Assembly: GCA_001972305.1 (NCBI GenBank)
Contig: BDDD01000722.1
Coordinates: forward strand, 73,675 to 137,674
Direction of reading: 5' to 3'
Length of the DNA: 64,000 nucleotides
From: Cephalotus follicularis
Taxonomy: Eukaryota > Streptophyta > Magnoliopsida > Oxalidales > Cephalotaceae
Shown: piece after piece, positions 53,844 through 64,000 of the stretch
Layout of the letters: each line of letters begins with the position of its first letter
Position numbering within the stretch: the first letter of the stretch is position 1
Program-made: the position numbers and the translations under genes
Notes under the pieces: generated by a model
What the model was told of the DNA's origin: nothing
The model's database searches: none
Seen by the model: the letters and a program-made list of their open reading frames with translations, nothing else

Positions 53844-54430
53844 CCTTGTTCTCTGAGCTTGGTCAGAGGAGGAGGACCAGAGTTGAGAGCCGTGGTCCAG
53901 GCAAGACTCCTGTGCAATATTTCTTGTTTATACAAATGGGCTGAGGACGAGAGCATTGCCTTTGTGGCTCCTCTGACACATAACCTGGTCTGCTTGGTCC
54001 GAGGGCTAGCGCTTGACCTTTGGTCTGCCTTCTCTGTCATTAACTGGCCTTGAGTATTGAACCGTTATGATTAGCCTTTAAGTTGCGTATTAAGTACGCT
54101 TTACACGTGTCATGTTCAGAGCAATTCCCGCCTCTGCCTTTTCGTTTCCCGCGCTTAATTTGACGGTCAGACTTCCCACCGTTGGATCTGATGCAAGATG
54201 GAGGGCCAGGATCCGAGGAATGGGTCTATAAAAGCTTTTGTTCTACACTTAACAAAACTTTTACTTCTTCAAACTTGAGAATTCACAGATTTTTTGAGAG
54301 CCCGAACTTGCAGTGTCTTCAGTAACCTTTTTCTTCCCAAATCTTCGAATCAAAATCTTTGGTAAGTTCCTACCAACTTTTCTTGTTTTCCCAGATTATT
54401 TTCTTCTTTCTGCGATTTCTTCTTCTTTCA
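53844..54430 (+). promoter_or_regulatory. Promoter and leader of the Tat element 3 antisense gene
   Basis: TATAAAA at 54227-54233 is followed by an A/C/T-rich leader of about 170 bases to the ATG at 54431. A G-box-like ACACGTGTC lies near 54103. It lies outside the LTR, between the polypurine tract and the antisense gene, and points in the plus direction, opposite to the LTR promoter. The role is inferred from motif and position. Confidence 0.55.
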
Positions 54431-56867
54431 ATGGCTAATCAAGAGCTATCTTCTGGGTCTTCTTCTTCTTGTCCTTCCCCCCTGTCCATTGCTCCTTTGG
54501 CTATGGTTATTCCCCTCGCTGAGAGGTCAAGTGAGGTGGAAGGTAGTGTAGGGGCTGCTGTGGGTGTCCCTGATGCACCCACAGCCGAGGTCAATCCTCT
54601 ACCCGAGGATTGCGCCTTTGGTTTAAGCAAACTTAATCTAGCCGAGGTCAAGAGACTTACCAAACAGTATAATATCCCTCGCGGGTTGACCTTTAGTATT
54701 CCTAAGGATCCTCGGGTAGTTACCGAGAGCCGAGAAGGCCTTTTTGTGGTCTTCGAAGCTGCTCTTTCCCATGGTCTGAGGGTCCCCGTTCCCTCTTTTG
54801 CCATCTCGGTCCTCCTAAACTTTAGTTCTTCATCCTTCTCTTCTTCAACCTCAGTCTTGGGGTTTCATGATAGGTTTCCTAGTTAGATGTATAGAGTCCG
54901 AGGTGACAGCTACTGTGAATCTCTTCAAGGAGTTCCATGTCATCTCGGCCACTCCCAAAACAAACGGGTATTTCTTCAAATCCCGTTCCGGGGTTAAAAA
55001 ACTTATTCTCAACCCCACCCAATCAATAAAAAACTGGAGAAGGAAATACTTCTTGATAAAAGACTTCGAGGGATTCATTCCCTCCCCTTGGTGTACGTCC
55101 TTGGACGTTTCATCTTTAAACAAAAAAGCCCGTCTGTCCTCGGCTGAGAAAATAGGACTTAGCAAGCTTCTGGCTCTTGAGCCAGAAGACGTGAACTCCA
55201 CCGTAACCGAGGATCGTTTGGTCCAAGCTGGGCTAAGCGTGGTCCTCGGACATGAATCCTCCTCGGATGGGTCTGAGGAGGAAGGATCAGAGGAAGAGGG
55301 AGAGCACAATAGTCCTTTGCCCCCGGTGTCTGAACCAAATTGTATAACATCTTTATCTTCTCTGTCTCTTTCATCTACACTGTTTTAAATAACCCTTGAA
55401 TTGTCTGATCTCTAACTCTGATTTTCTTGTCTTTTTCAGCAATGGGTCCTCGCCGAGATCTCTCTGCCATCATCAGGTCCACTGATAAGAGGAGAGCCTC
55501 TACTTCTTCTGGTGCTCAGCCCAAGGCAAAGACTCCCACGGTCGAGAAGACCAGGGCGCCGACCAAGACCCCTCCTCCTCCTCCCTCTGCCAGGGTTCCG
55601 GTTGCTGTGACCGAGAAGAGGAAAGAGACCAGCAAGAGGCCGGCCGACAAGACCCCCTCATCTGAGCATGCTCCTCTGTCCAAGAGGAGTAGAAAGGGGA
55701 AGGCTGTGGAGGGCTCCGAGAGGGTCCGGGAAATTGAGGATGTAGCTGCCCTCAGAGCTAGTTCCCAGGACCCTATAATCCTTCCCCCATCCCTGACGGT
55801 AGACCAACTGCTTGATGGGTTTGACGAGATGGACGCTGAGAACTTGAGCTTGAACGATCCTGGAGTCCCTCAAAGACTCAGCCGTCTGGTCTTCTTGCCA
55901 CGGGAGTTGGAGGCAAGGCAGAGGTGGACCAATGAAGACTTGTCCACCGTTTGTCTGAAGAGGCAGCTGAGGGTAAGTGATCTCATCCTTGGTCACCTCA
56001 CTCTTTCTTGTACCTTAGCTCTTTATAATATCTAACACCTTTTATTTCTTCTGGCAGTCTCTGAATGATACCCAGTTGCTTGTGGACAACCTCCGTGCGG
56101 TTGTGGCTAGGGACCGAGAACTGAGGTCAAGCATGGCCACCCTTGAGGAAACTGCTCGCTCGGCCCAAGCCCAGCTGAATGAGGTTTTGAAGGCTCAGGA
56201 GTCCCTGGCCGAGGAGAAGAAGCAGGTTGTTGAGGACTTGAAGGAGAGGACAGCCGAGATGAAGGTGCTGGAGGCCAAACTGACACGTGCCGAGGACAAG
56301 GTTGATGACCTTGTAATAAAGCTTGATCGGCAGCAGAGGAGGGAAATAGAACAGCAGAGGATGGAGCTGGAAAAGCTGAGGAGAGAAAGAGAATAAGCCG
56401 TGGCTGACTTTAAGAACTCGGAGGAGTTCGATGAAGCAGTCTTTGATGAATCGGCTGAGTACTTTCGCCGAGGCTTCTATGCCTGTCGAAACTGGGTCGC
56501 TTCTCTGACTCCTGATCTTCCCTTGGATGAAGTGGTGTACTGCCCCTCTGCAGATGCATTTGACTTCTATCCTGAGGGGATTGATGAGGTAGAGGACAGG
56601 GTCCGTCAGAGGTTAGCTCAAGAGACCTCGGCTGCCGCCATGGGCGAGACGACAACTCCTACTTCTCCTGAAGTAGTCATTCTTGCTGAGGATCCTGCTA
56701 CCTCCTCGGAACCGACAACTGTTCCCTCTGCTCTTCCTCCTTCCTCAACTCCTGAAGACATTTTTGCTGGTGTTGGAGATCCTCCTCTGCCTTCTACCGA
56801 AGCCTTCTTCCCTCCTGCACCTTCCGAGGATCCTCCCTCAGAGCATGAAGATGCTCCTCAGGCCTAG
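54431..56867 (+). pseudogene. Antisense gene of Tat element 3 with introns (putative gypsy-type transposon domain)
   Basis: Start MANQELSSGSSSSCPSP at 54431. The transposon domain begins KLNLAEVKRLTKQYNIPRG near 54625 and continues LSHGLRVPVPSFAIS near 54765. A one-base frameshift near 54825 leads to FMIGFLVRCIESEVTATVN at 54862. An acidic linker ends near 55345. A first intron is likely before CAG at 55440, then MGPRRDLSAIIRSTDKRRA and a basic KRSRKGK stretch. The second intron is clear: GTAAGT at 55973 to GGCAG at 56057, 85 bases, phase 0. Then SLNDTQLLVDNLRAVV and a long coiled coil to about 56390. A TAA at 56395-56397 interrupts it. The tail (ADAFDFYPEGIDEV) is proline- and acid-rich, with stop at 56865-56867. 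Function is unknown; the domains suggest a nuclear, oligomerising protein. Confidence 0.85.
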
Positions 56868-58165
56868 CTTTTTTTTTTTCTTCTTCTTTGTTTCTTGTAA
56901 TAGTTTTTGGCTTCTTTTTACTTGTAATCTTTTTTCAACATTAATGAAAGGAACCTCTTTCCCATCCTCTGTCTTCGCATTTAAGCTTTTCCATCAAGTA
57001 TTGTGGTTGATCTCAGCATGCTTATACTTGCTAATAATCCCCTTAGGAATTTTTTGTCTTCACAGTAATCTCGGACTTCTCCCATAAATGAACACTTAAC
57101 TTCAACAGAACTTAAGTAACTCAAACATATAAATGAAAAGAGCTCTGGCTCCTCGGCTTCATCTTCTCGGAATACTTGAACAAAATATATTAGTATTGAT
57201 GATTCCCTTGGGAATTTTATTCTTGTTGTGACCTCGGATTTCTTGCATAAGTGGGGAATTAACTCCACATTGGTTTAAGTAAAGAACAAGCCCTTGCATT
57301 CTTGGACTTAATCAACTTCCAAAAAGGTTTAATTAACTTGGCCAAAGCACCAATGAGAATGGACCTTGCCTTCTCAAACTTTACCTTAAATTAATTCCTT
57401 AGAACTTCAAATCTTGCATGAATCACTAACCTTTGGTGGACGAGGTCACACAGGCTTGGTAGTCCCCGTAGGTCCTTTTGCTTTGAGAGTACTTTAATTT
57501 GACAGCATCTCAGTCTTCATGATATCTTTATACTCATAGTTTGAGTTCTTGATCTGCTCGGACAAGTTCCCATGGGTTTGCCGAGGAGATTATCGTCTGA
57601 CCTAGGATGTTCTAGGACAGGTCGGCTAAGCTTTCAGTCCACTTAGAGACACTTGTATTAAAGTGCTCAGTCCGATGAGCTTGATCGTTGCGAGTTCCCA
57701 TGGATTCGCCTTTCAAGTCACGATTTTAAGTCTGGTTGGACAAGTTCCCATGGTGTTGCCAACCAGTTCTTGCTCCCTTAGGAGTCTTTGTTGATGAGTG
57801 TGGGTACTCCTCGGAAGGAATCTTTTGGTGTGCTCCTTGGAAGGAGGCTTTTATTTGCTCCTCGGAAGGAGGCTTTGTAAGTGCATCCTTGGATGCTCTT
57901 AAACGCCTTTTGGCTGGTCTACGTGAGACCTTGGCTTGAATTGATTTTCTTTTTGAGGATTAGCCTTCGTAAGGCTTAAGAAGCTTTGGATCTTGGTGCC
58001 CCCCTTGAGGGCATGGTCCGAGATGCTTAGCTTAACACTGAGGGAGTTGATCGGCGGCTGTTCAGAGGTTTGAGGATATGAACATTGGACCTCCGGTCCC
58101 TTGCAAACTTGGAACTATGACATGATCTTGGAAAAAATTCAAACTTTATTGAAAATATCTTACAT
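56868..58165. other. Spacer between the antisense gene and pol of Tat element 3
   Basis: No gene. A poly-T/pyrimidine run follows the antisense stop. Short repeats: ACAAGTTCCCATGGGTTTGCC, CGAGTTCCCATGGATTCGCC and ACAAGTTCCCATGGTGTTGCC near 57563, 57690 and 57739; CTCCTCGGAAGGAGGC near 57807-57875. Relatives in inverse orientation occur at 22567-23624. Confidence 0.65.
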
Positions 58166-61100
58166 TCATTGATAGTACTTCCTCAGATGCTCGGCATTCC
58201 AAGCTCTGGCAATCTCCCTACCCCCCAAAGTTTCAAGTTTGAATGTCCCTAGGCGGAGGACCCTTTTGATCTTGTATGGGCCTTCCCAGGCAGGGGCTAA
58301 CTTTCCTTTGGTACCAGTAGGATCTGCAACTGCTGAGTTGCGTAGGACTAGATCTCCTTGCCTTAGTGGTCTCGGGCTTACTCTTTTATTGTAGTAACGA
58401 CTCACCCTCTGCTGATAAGCTGCAACTCTGATTGTAGCTTTATCTCTGAGCTCTTCCACAAGGTCGAGGATGCTTCTCAGCCCTTCTTTGTTGTTATCTT
58501 CAGTGAAGTGCACAACTCTTGGTGATTGTATTCCCACCTCCACTGGTATCACGGCCTCTGTCCCAAAACATAGGCTGTAAGGGGATTCTCCTGTTGTAGT
58601 CCGAGGAGTGGTTCTGTATACCCATAGTACACTTGGTAGCTCCTCGGTCCATCTTCCCTTGCTATCTTCCAAGCGTTTTTTCAAACCCGAGATGATTTCC
58701 CTGTTGATCACCTCGGCTTGACCATTGCTTTGGGGATAGGCTACTGAAGCAAGCCTACGCTCTATTCTCCATTCTCTGCAAAAGTCCCTGAAAGCTTGGC
58801 AATCAAATTTCTTACCATTATCCGTGATGATGGTCCTCGGAACTCCGAATCTGCAGATGATGGACTTCCACACAAAACTTTCTGTGTTTTTTTCTGTGAT
58901 GGTGGCCAGGGGTTCTGCCTCTACCCACTTAGTGAAGTAATCCACTGCTACAATGAGAAACTTCCTCTGGCCCGTAGCCATTGGTAGTGGTCCGACGAAG
59001 TCCATTCCCCATTGTGCGAAGGGCCAGGGGGCTGTTATTGATATCAGAGGTTGAGAAGACCTTCTACTAATGTTGGCGTTCCTCTGACATTTGTCACACT
59101 TCCTTACCAAGTTTATTGCATCTTGATGCATAGTCGGCCAGTAGTAACCTTGCCTTAAGAGTTTGTGGGACAAAGTCCTGCCCCCAGTGTGGTTCCCACA
59201 AATTCCTTCATGAACTTCCCTTAGAGCGTAATCGGGCTCTGAAGGGTTTAAACACCGCAGCCAAGGAAATGAAAAAGACCTTTTGTAGAGGATCCCATCT
59301 CGGAATTGGAACCTGTTGGCTCTGTAAACAAGCTTCCTTGCCTCTGCTGGATCCTCGGGCAGAATCCCATCCCTTAGCCAAATAATAAAAGGAGTCATCC
59401 AGTTTGGCTCCTGTGGATCATCTATGTCCATTACCTCTGCTTGAGAGATGGTTGGACGCTCCAGGTAATCAATTAGCACTGTTTGGTTCTTCTCCAACTC
59501 CTCTGTCGTTGCTAGCTTTGAGAGTTGATCTGCTCTGACATTCTCTGCTCTTGGCACTTTTACTATTCTCAAATCTTCGAAGGCTGACTTCAGACCTTGG
59601 AAATGGGTTAAGTACTTTATCATGAGCTCTTCTCTGGCCTCGTACTCCCCATTTGCTAAACTGACCACTAGTTGAGAATCACTCGAGACTTCAATCCTCT
59701 GCGCCTCCAAGTGCTTTGCAATTGTAAGTCCAGCTATCAGAGCTTTCCATTCAGCTTCATTATTTGTGGCTTTGAATTTGAATCTCAGAGCATACTCCAG
59801 CGTCCAACCGTCTGGACTTGTCAATACCAAACCTGCCCCACTGCCAGTGAGGCATGAGGATCCATCCACTGATAACTTCCACATCCCCTTCTCGTTCTCG
59901 GAAGGGTTCTCCTCCATACACCCCGTAGGTGTATTATCTCCAACAAAGTCGGCCAGTACCTGAGATTTGATTGCTGGTCTGGACTCGAACTTCACATCAT
60001 ACTCACCTAGTTCTATTGACCACTTAATGAGCCTGCCCGAGGTGTCAGGCTTGGCAAGAACTTGTTTGAGTGGTTTGTCAGTTAGAACCTTGATTGTATG
60101 GGCTTGAAAATACGGCCTCAACTTTCTGGCCGAGATGATCAAGGCATAGGCAAACTTCTCCACCTCTGGGTATCTCCCCTCTGCATCATTCAAGGCCTTG
60201 CTCACATAATTTACTGGCCTTTGAACTTTGTCCTCTTCTCGGACTAGCACTGCACTTACTGCGCCCGAGGTGGCCGCAAGGTACAAATACAAGTCTTCTC
60301 CATCCTTCGGTTTTGAGATCAAGGGAGGAGAAGCCAGATACTCCTTCAATTTGTCGAAGGCCATTTGGCAGTCGTCTGACCACGAGAATCCCTTGGGATC
60401 TCTGAGTATTTTGAAGAAGGGGAGACACTTCTCTGCTGACTTGGACACAAATCTACTCAAGGCAGCAATCTTCCCATTTAACCTCTGCACATCCCTGATG
60501 GTTTGAGGTGGCTTCATGCCCTGAATTGCCGAGATCTTCTCTGGATTGGCTTCTATTCCTCTGCTAGAAACCATAAATCCGAGGAACTTCCCCGAGGTGA
60601 CCCCAAATGTACACTTGGATGGATTAAGCTTCATGTTGTATCTTCTCAACACTTCAAATGTTTCCTCCAAGTCTTTTACATGAGGGCTTCTTGCTGGGGT
60701 CTTGACGAGCATGTCGTCTATGTACACCTCCATACCTGCCTGTAACAATTTGCTCACCTCCTCGGCTATTGCTTGTTGCCTCTCAGGGGCAAAGCTCCTC
60801 TTCTTTTGTCTGATCGGTGGTCTGGCTGGATCCACACTTAACTTGTGAACCATTACTTCCGCACTAATGCCAGGGACCTCCTCTGCCGACCATACAAACA
60901 CATCCTTGTTATCACGGAGGAATGTTATTAACTCCTCCTTCTCCGCCTCTCCAAGCTGTGAGCCAACTTGAAGTACTTTCTCATCATTGCCCTCTTCCAA
61001 GGGCACTTGGAGAACATCTTCTGCGGGCTGTGGACGCTCAGGTTCCATGTCTCCTCTGAGCTCCACGTTTGCTATGGTAAGGACCTTACCTTTCCCCTTA

Positions 61101-61339
61101 TCCGAGATGGCAGTTTTATAACATCTCCTCGCCACCTCCTGATCTCCTCGGACCTCCCCCACGCCAAACCTTGTAGGAAATTTCATTAACAAGTGTCTCG
61201 TAGACACTATGGCCTCCAACAAATTCAATCCTGGTCGCCCCACTATAGCATTGTAAGGGCTTGGGGTGTCCACCACCAGGAATGTCATCTCGACCTGAGA
61301 TTGACGTGGGGCTGTACCTGCAACCACAGACAGGTTGAT
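58166..61339 (-). pseudogene. Tat element 3 pol: protease end, damaged reverse transcriptase, two RNases H, integrase
   Basis: One reading frame of 1053 codons is open from 61327 to 58166; a TAA at 61340-61342 separates it from the protease start. Residues counted from 61327: protease end 1-60; reverse transcriptase lead-in to 198; then LLQAG joins MEVYIDDMLVKT directly, so about 120 residues are missing, including the first catalytic Asp; YIDD at 202-205; connection RNase H 310-460; archaeal-type RNase H with D488, E524 and D550; integrase zinc ligands H706, H713, C744 and C747, and catalytic D776, D836 and E872 (D-35-E). The end is AWNAEHLRKYYQ. The dual RNase H marks the Tat lineage. The integrase and RNase H motifs are complete, but without the palm core it cannot reverse transcribe. 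Confidence 0.92.
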
Positions 61340-63442
61340 TTATCCCAGAGGATGGATCGTCTCACCTGCGAAACCAACCAGTGGGGTCTTAACTGGCTTC
61401 AATTGGTCGACTGGTATCCTTAGCTGATCAAATGCATGCTTGTAGAGGATACCATTGTCTATCAGAATTCTCTTCATGGTAAAGAGTTCTACCAGAAGAG
61501 TTACCACCACCGGATCATCATGAGGAAGACGTACTCCCTCATAGTCCGTCTCCGAGAAGGATATCACCTCCTCATCTCCACCTGTTCTAAGCCTTTTGCT
61601 GTGAGGAACTTGTTGCACAGCAAGGGACTGTCTCCCATAGGCCTTTCTTGCATTCGCATCGTCGCCCCCAGATGCGACCCCCCCAGAGATGGTGTGGATG
61701 ACACCTCTGGGTTTTTGCTGTTGTTGTTGCTCCTCTTGCTGCCGAGGAGCCTCTTCTCTTCTCTGCTCTCTTCTTCCTTGGGGAGCATCTCTATCCACAT
61801 ACTTGCGCAAATGTCCCTTCCTAATCAGATCCTCAATCTGATTTTTGAGTTGCCTGCACTCCTCGGTGTCGTGGCCGTGGTCGCGATGATAACTGCAGTA
61901 TTTCTCTACACTTCTGTTCTCTGCCGGGGCCCTCATCTTCTCGGGCCACTGGAAAGGGACCTTGTCTTACTCTACTGCAAGAATCTTTGTACGTGTATCC
62001 AGGAGGGGAGCAAAGGTATTGTAAGATGGTATGGGTGCTCCACCCCTGGATGTACCTTCTCGCCTAGAAAGCTTATGTCTGAGGTCTCCCTTAGACAGGT
62101 CTGACCTCTCCTTCCTCTTCTCTCTTCTTTCGGGAGCATTTCGTGAATGCTCCCTATTCTCCTCCTGTTGGCCAGTCCATGGTGCCTTTTGTTTCCTGGC
62201 CAACATCTCTTCCTCAGCATTAACGTACCTCTCTGCTCTTTTCAACAACTCTGCCATATCCTTTGCTGGCTTCTTCAGCAGGGAGAAAGTGAATTTGGAA
62301 TTGCTCCTCAGCCCATTGTTCAAGGCTGCCAGAGCAAAGGATGGCTCCAGGTCCTTCACTGTAAGAGATTCTTTGTTGAACCTGGTGAGGTAATCTCTCA
62401 ACGTATCATCCTTACCCTGCACCACGTTGATGAGGTGGGTAGAGTTCCTCCTCTGCGTGGTGCTGTTGAGGAACTTTGTCACAAACAGCTCCGTAAACTG
62501 ATCGAAGCTCTTCACCGAGTTCTTGGCTAAGGTGAAATACCATGACTGTGCAGCTCCAGTTAAAGTCACTGGGAATCCTCGGCAAAGCATGGCGTCCGAG
62601 GCCTGATGCATCCACATTGCTTGGATATAAGTGCGAACATGCTGGATGGGATCCGTGGACCCATCGTACTTTTCAAGATTGGGGTTTTTAAACCCACTAG
62701 GGACTGGCCCTGCTATGATCTCGGCAGTGAAGGGGTGTGCATTGATGTTCTGCACCTCGGACAAGTGCCCCCCATGTCGTTCCGCTCTCCCAAACCTCCT
62801 TTCTAGGTCAGCAAGCCTTCTATTCACTGCCTGCTCCACCTCTTCAATGTTTCTCACTCTGCTGGAGACATGTGACCCTCCAGCCAATGTGGCTGGGGGA
62901 TTGACCCTGCTTCCTCGGGCAGTACCAGCTCTGCGCGGAGCATTAGAACGCACTTGTGCCTCCTCTGCTCCCATCTCCTGCTGCCGAGGATCCATATCCA
63001 TAGGCTGGTGCTGAGGGTGTCCTCTCCTGGGATGGTTGGGATGATCCCTTGCAGTCGAGGACTCTGCTCTATGAGATGCATTGATCTCAGGCCTCCCTCC
63101 CAGGGGATTATTGTCCCCTGACCGCCCAAGGGGAAGTTCATCTCCCCTCGGCGGGTTTCGCCTGGCACCACGTGGGTGCCTTGTCTCCACCTCTGGCCTC
63201 TGGGGGCCAGATACTCCTCGGACCACCGGCTGAGCGGGTCCTGCTTGTTGTTGTTGGTTGGCTAAAGTTGTGACCAACCGATCTGTGACACGCTCCAATC
63301 CTTGGAGGAATTGGTTGAGTTGCTCCCCTGTAACGGGAGCTGGATCTTGGGCCGCTATTTGGACGGCTTCTGGTGGAGGAGCTGCAACCTCTTCTTGTCG
63401 GCTGCGAGTGGCTCCAACTTGGGTGTTCTTCCTTGGAGGCAT
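61340..63442 (-). pseudogene. Tat element 3 gag and protease start, two nonsense codons
   Basis: Start MPPRKNTQVGATRSRQE at 63442; a long open stretch of 491 codons. A Pro/Arg/Gln-rich N-terminal third precedes a gag domain at about residues 250-390 (IQHVRTYIQAMWMHQASDAM, AAQSWYFTLAKNSVKSFDQF, RFNKESLTVKDLEPSFALAA). A TAA at 61967-61969 replaces Lys of the related copies. The frame then continues with the Cys/His box CSYHRDHGHDTEEC near 61905-61860 and QNQIEDL-type helix. The protease region reads RILIDNGILYKHAF near 61460, where the related copy has IDSGSSTNILYK, so about four residues and the active-site Ser are lost. Ends at TAA 61340-61342. Lesions are few, but the protease active site is damaged. 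Confidence 0.9.
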
Positions 63443-63469
63443 GATTGCTGATGACTTCTCGTAGCACTT

Positions 63470-63485
63470 CCCACAGACGGCGCCA
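63470..63485 (-). other. Primer-binding site of Tat element 3
   Basis: TGGCGCCGTCTGTGGG on the minus strand, two bases after the LTR end CAACA. Same sequence as at 2252-2268. Confidence 0.88.
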
Positions 63486-63487
63486 AC

Positions 63488-64000
63488 TGTTGATACATAA
63501 ATCCTTCTCTCAACAGTATCCTACGTGGAGGACTTTTATTTGTTAAGAGAAACGCTTGTCACTGATGCCTGTGAGGAAGAAACTGATCTCGGACACCTGC
63601 ACAAGTAGCAACAATGGTGAAGGCCCAGGAGGTTGTTCTCCCGGGGACACTCCGACGCTCAAGTTAGTCAAGTGCAGATGAAATTATGTGCTCTTGAATG
63701 TAAAAATTGCTGACCTTTGTTCAGTGTGTCCAACTCGTATGTATAAAGGTGTTTCATAACTGATTGAGCATGAAATTCGGAGTTGATGGCTATCCCCTAA
63801 GGAAATTCCGAGGATCTCGGGATTTCCCTTATCTCCACCTGAACTATCTCTTCTTTCCTTTTGTGGTAGTTGATTAGGATTCTATCTCCTTGCATGGATA
63901 GGTATGGATCCCTTAAAATCTGGTGAAGTTAATCCCCTTATCCTGTCTTCCATATTTGTTGATAGTTATCCTTATCTTTTACACTTAGAAGATAACGGCC
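63488..64000 (-). repeat. 5' LTR of Tat element 3, cut by the window edge
   Basis: The plus-strand left end is TGTTGATACA. The first 242 bases match the 3' LTR almost exactly; from 63730 on the similarity is much lower though still recognisable (for example CCGAGGATCTCGG, GATAGGTATGGATCCC). The remainder lies outside the window. Confidence 0.88.

Larger units (their letters stand above)
52936..64000 (-). mobile_element. Tat element 3 (Ty3/gypsy, Tat lineage), right end outside the window
   Basis: Read leftward: 5' LTR from beyond 64000 to 63488, primer-binding site, gag, pol, spacer, antisense gene (plus strand), polypurine tract, 3' LTR 53829-52936. It is inserted into Sirevirus B integrase after AAATC (52931-52935), the expected target duplication. 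This is the best preserved element in the window: gag-pol carries only two in-frame stops and two in-frame deletions. Confidence 0.92.

Noticed and set aside
1..64000. tRNA, rRNA or organelle-derived segments.
   Set aside because: None were recognised. The tRNA-like words found are retrotransposon primer-binding sites.

Overview
This window is plant nuclear DNA, most likely from a dicot-type angiosperm; I cannot name the species. I see no ordinary host gene, rRNA or tRNA. Almost every base belongs to transposable elements inserted into one another. The plant assignment rests on Ty3/gypsy Tat elements with dual RNase H and an antisense gene, Ty3/gypsy chromoviruses of Tekay/Del type, Ty1/copia Sireviruses with an envelope-like ORF, and CACTA (En/Spm) DNA transposons. 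All are plant-typical and all are decayed.

Layout, left to right. A CACTA transposon runs from beyond the left edge to about 29920, with its TNP2 transposase pseudogene at 2-1077 and its 5' terminus at 29351-29920. It is split by a 27.6-kb block at 1747-29350. That block is Tat element 1 (LTR 1747-2246, gag-pol, antisense ORF, LTR 26521-29350). It carries an unassigned piece (5028-5607), a second truncated Tat copy (5608-8728), a Sirevirus (8729-19367, followed by a tandem-copy remnant to 19709), a Sirevirus-like solo LTR (21212-22530) and a chromovirus-like solo LTR (26782-29107). A small non-autonomous CACTA (17698-18448) sits inside the Sirevirus 5' LTR. The large CACTA is itself inserted in the gag gene of Tekay element A (29921-34099).

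From 34285 to about 49258 lies an old Tat remnant (LTR, gag start, antisense ORF). Its antisense ORF is split by Tekay element B (35839-47838), a 12.0-kb chromovirus with both LTRs, a chromodomain and a solo LTR inserted in its gag. A second Sirevirus (about 49258-52935, minus strand, lacking its 3' LTR) follows. It is interrupted at 52936 by Tat element 3, which runs off the right edge and is the best-preserved copy. Its gag-pol is on the minus strand, and an intron-containing antisense gene lies on the plus strand.

How the parts work together: gag packages RNA, and pol supplies protease, reverse transcriptase/RNase H and integrase. In the Tat elements a separate gene is read from the opposite strand between pol and the 3' LTR. 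It has its own TATA box and at least one canonical intron whose position is the same in three divergent copies. That antisense gene is the most interesting biology here. Other notable points are an in-frame loss of the reverse transcriptase core in an otherwise open pol, LTRs that match only in U5/R, and a GTCGAC-centred motif shared by LTRs of unrelated families. All boundaries and identities were read by eye, without alignment software.
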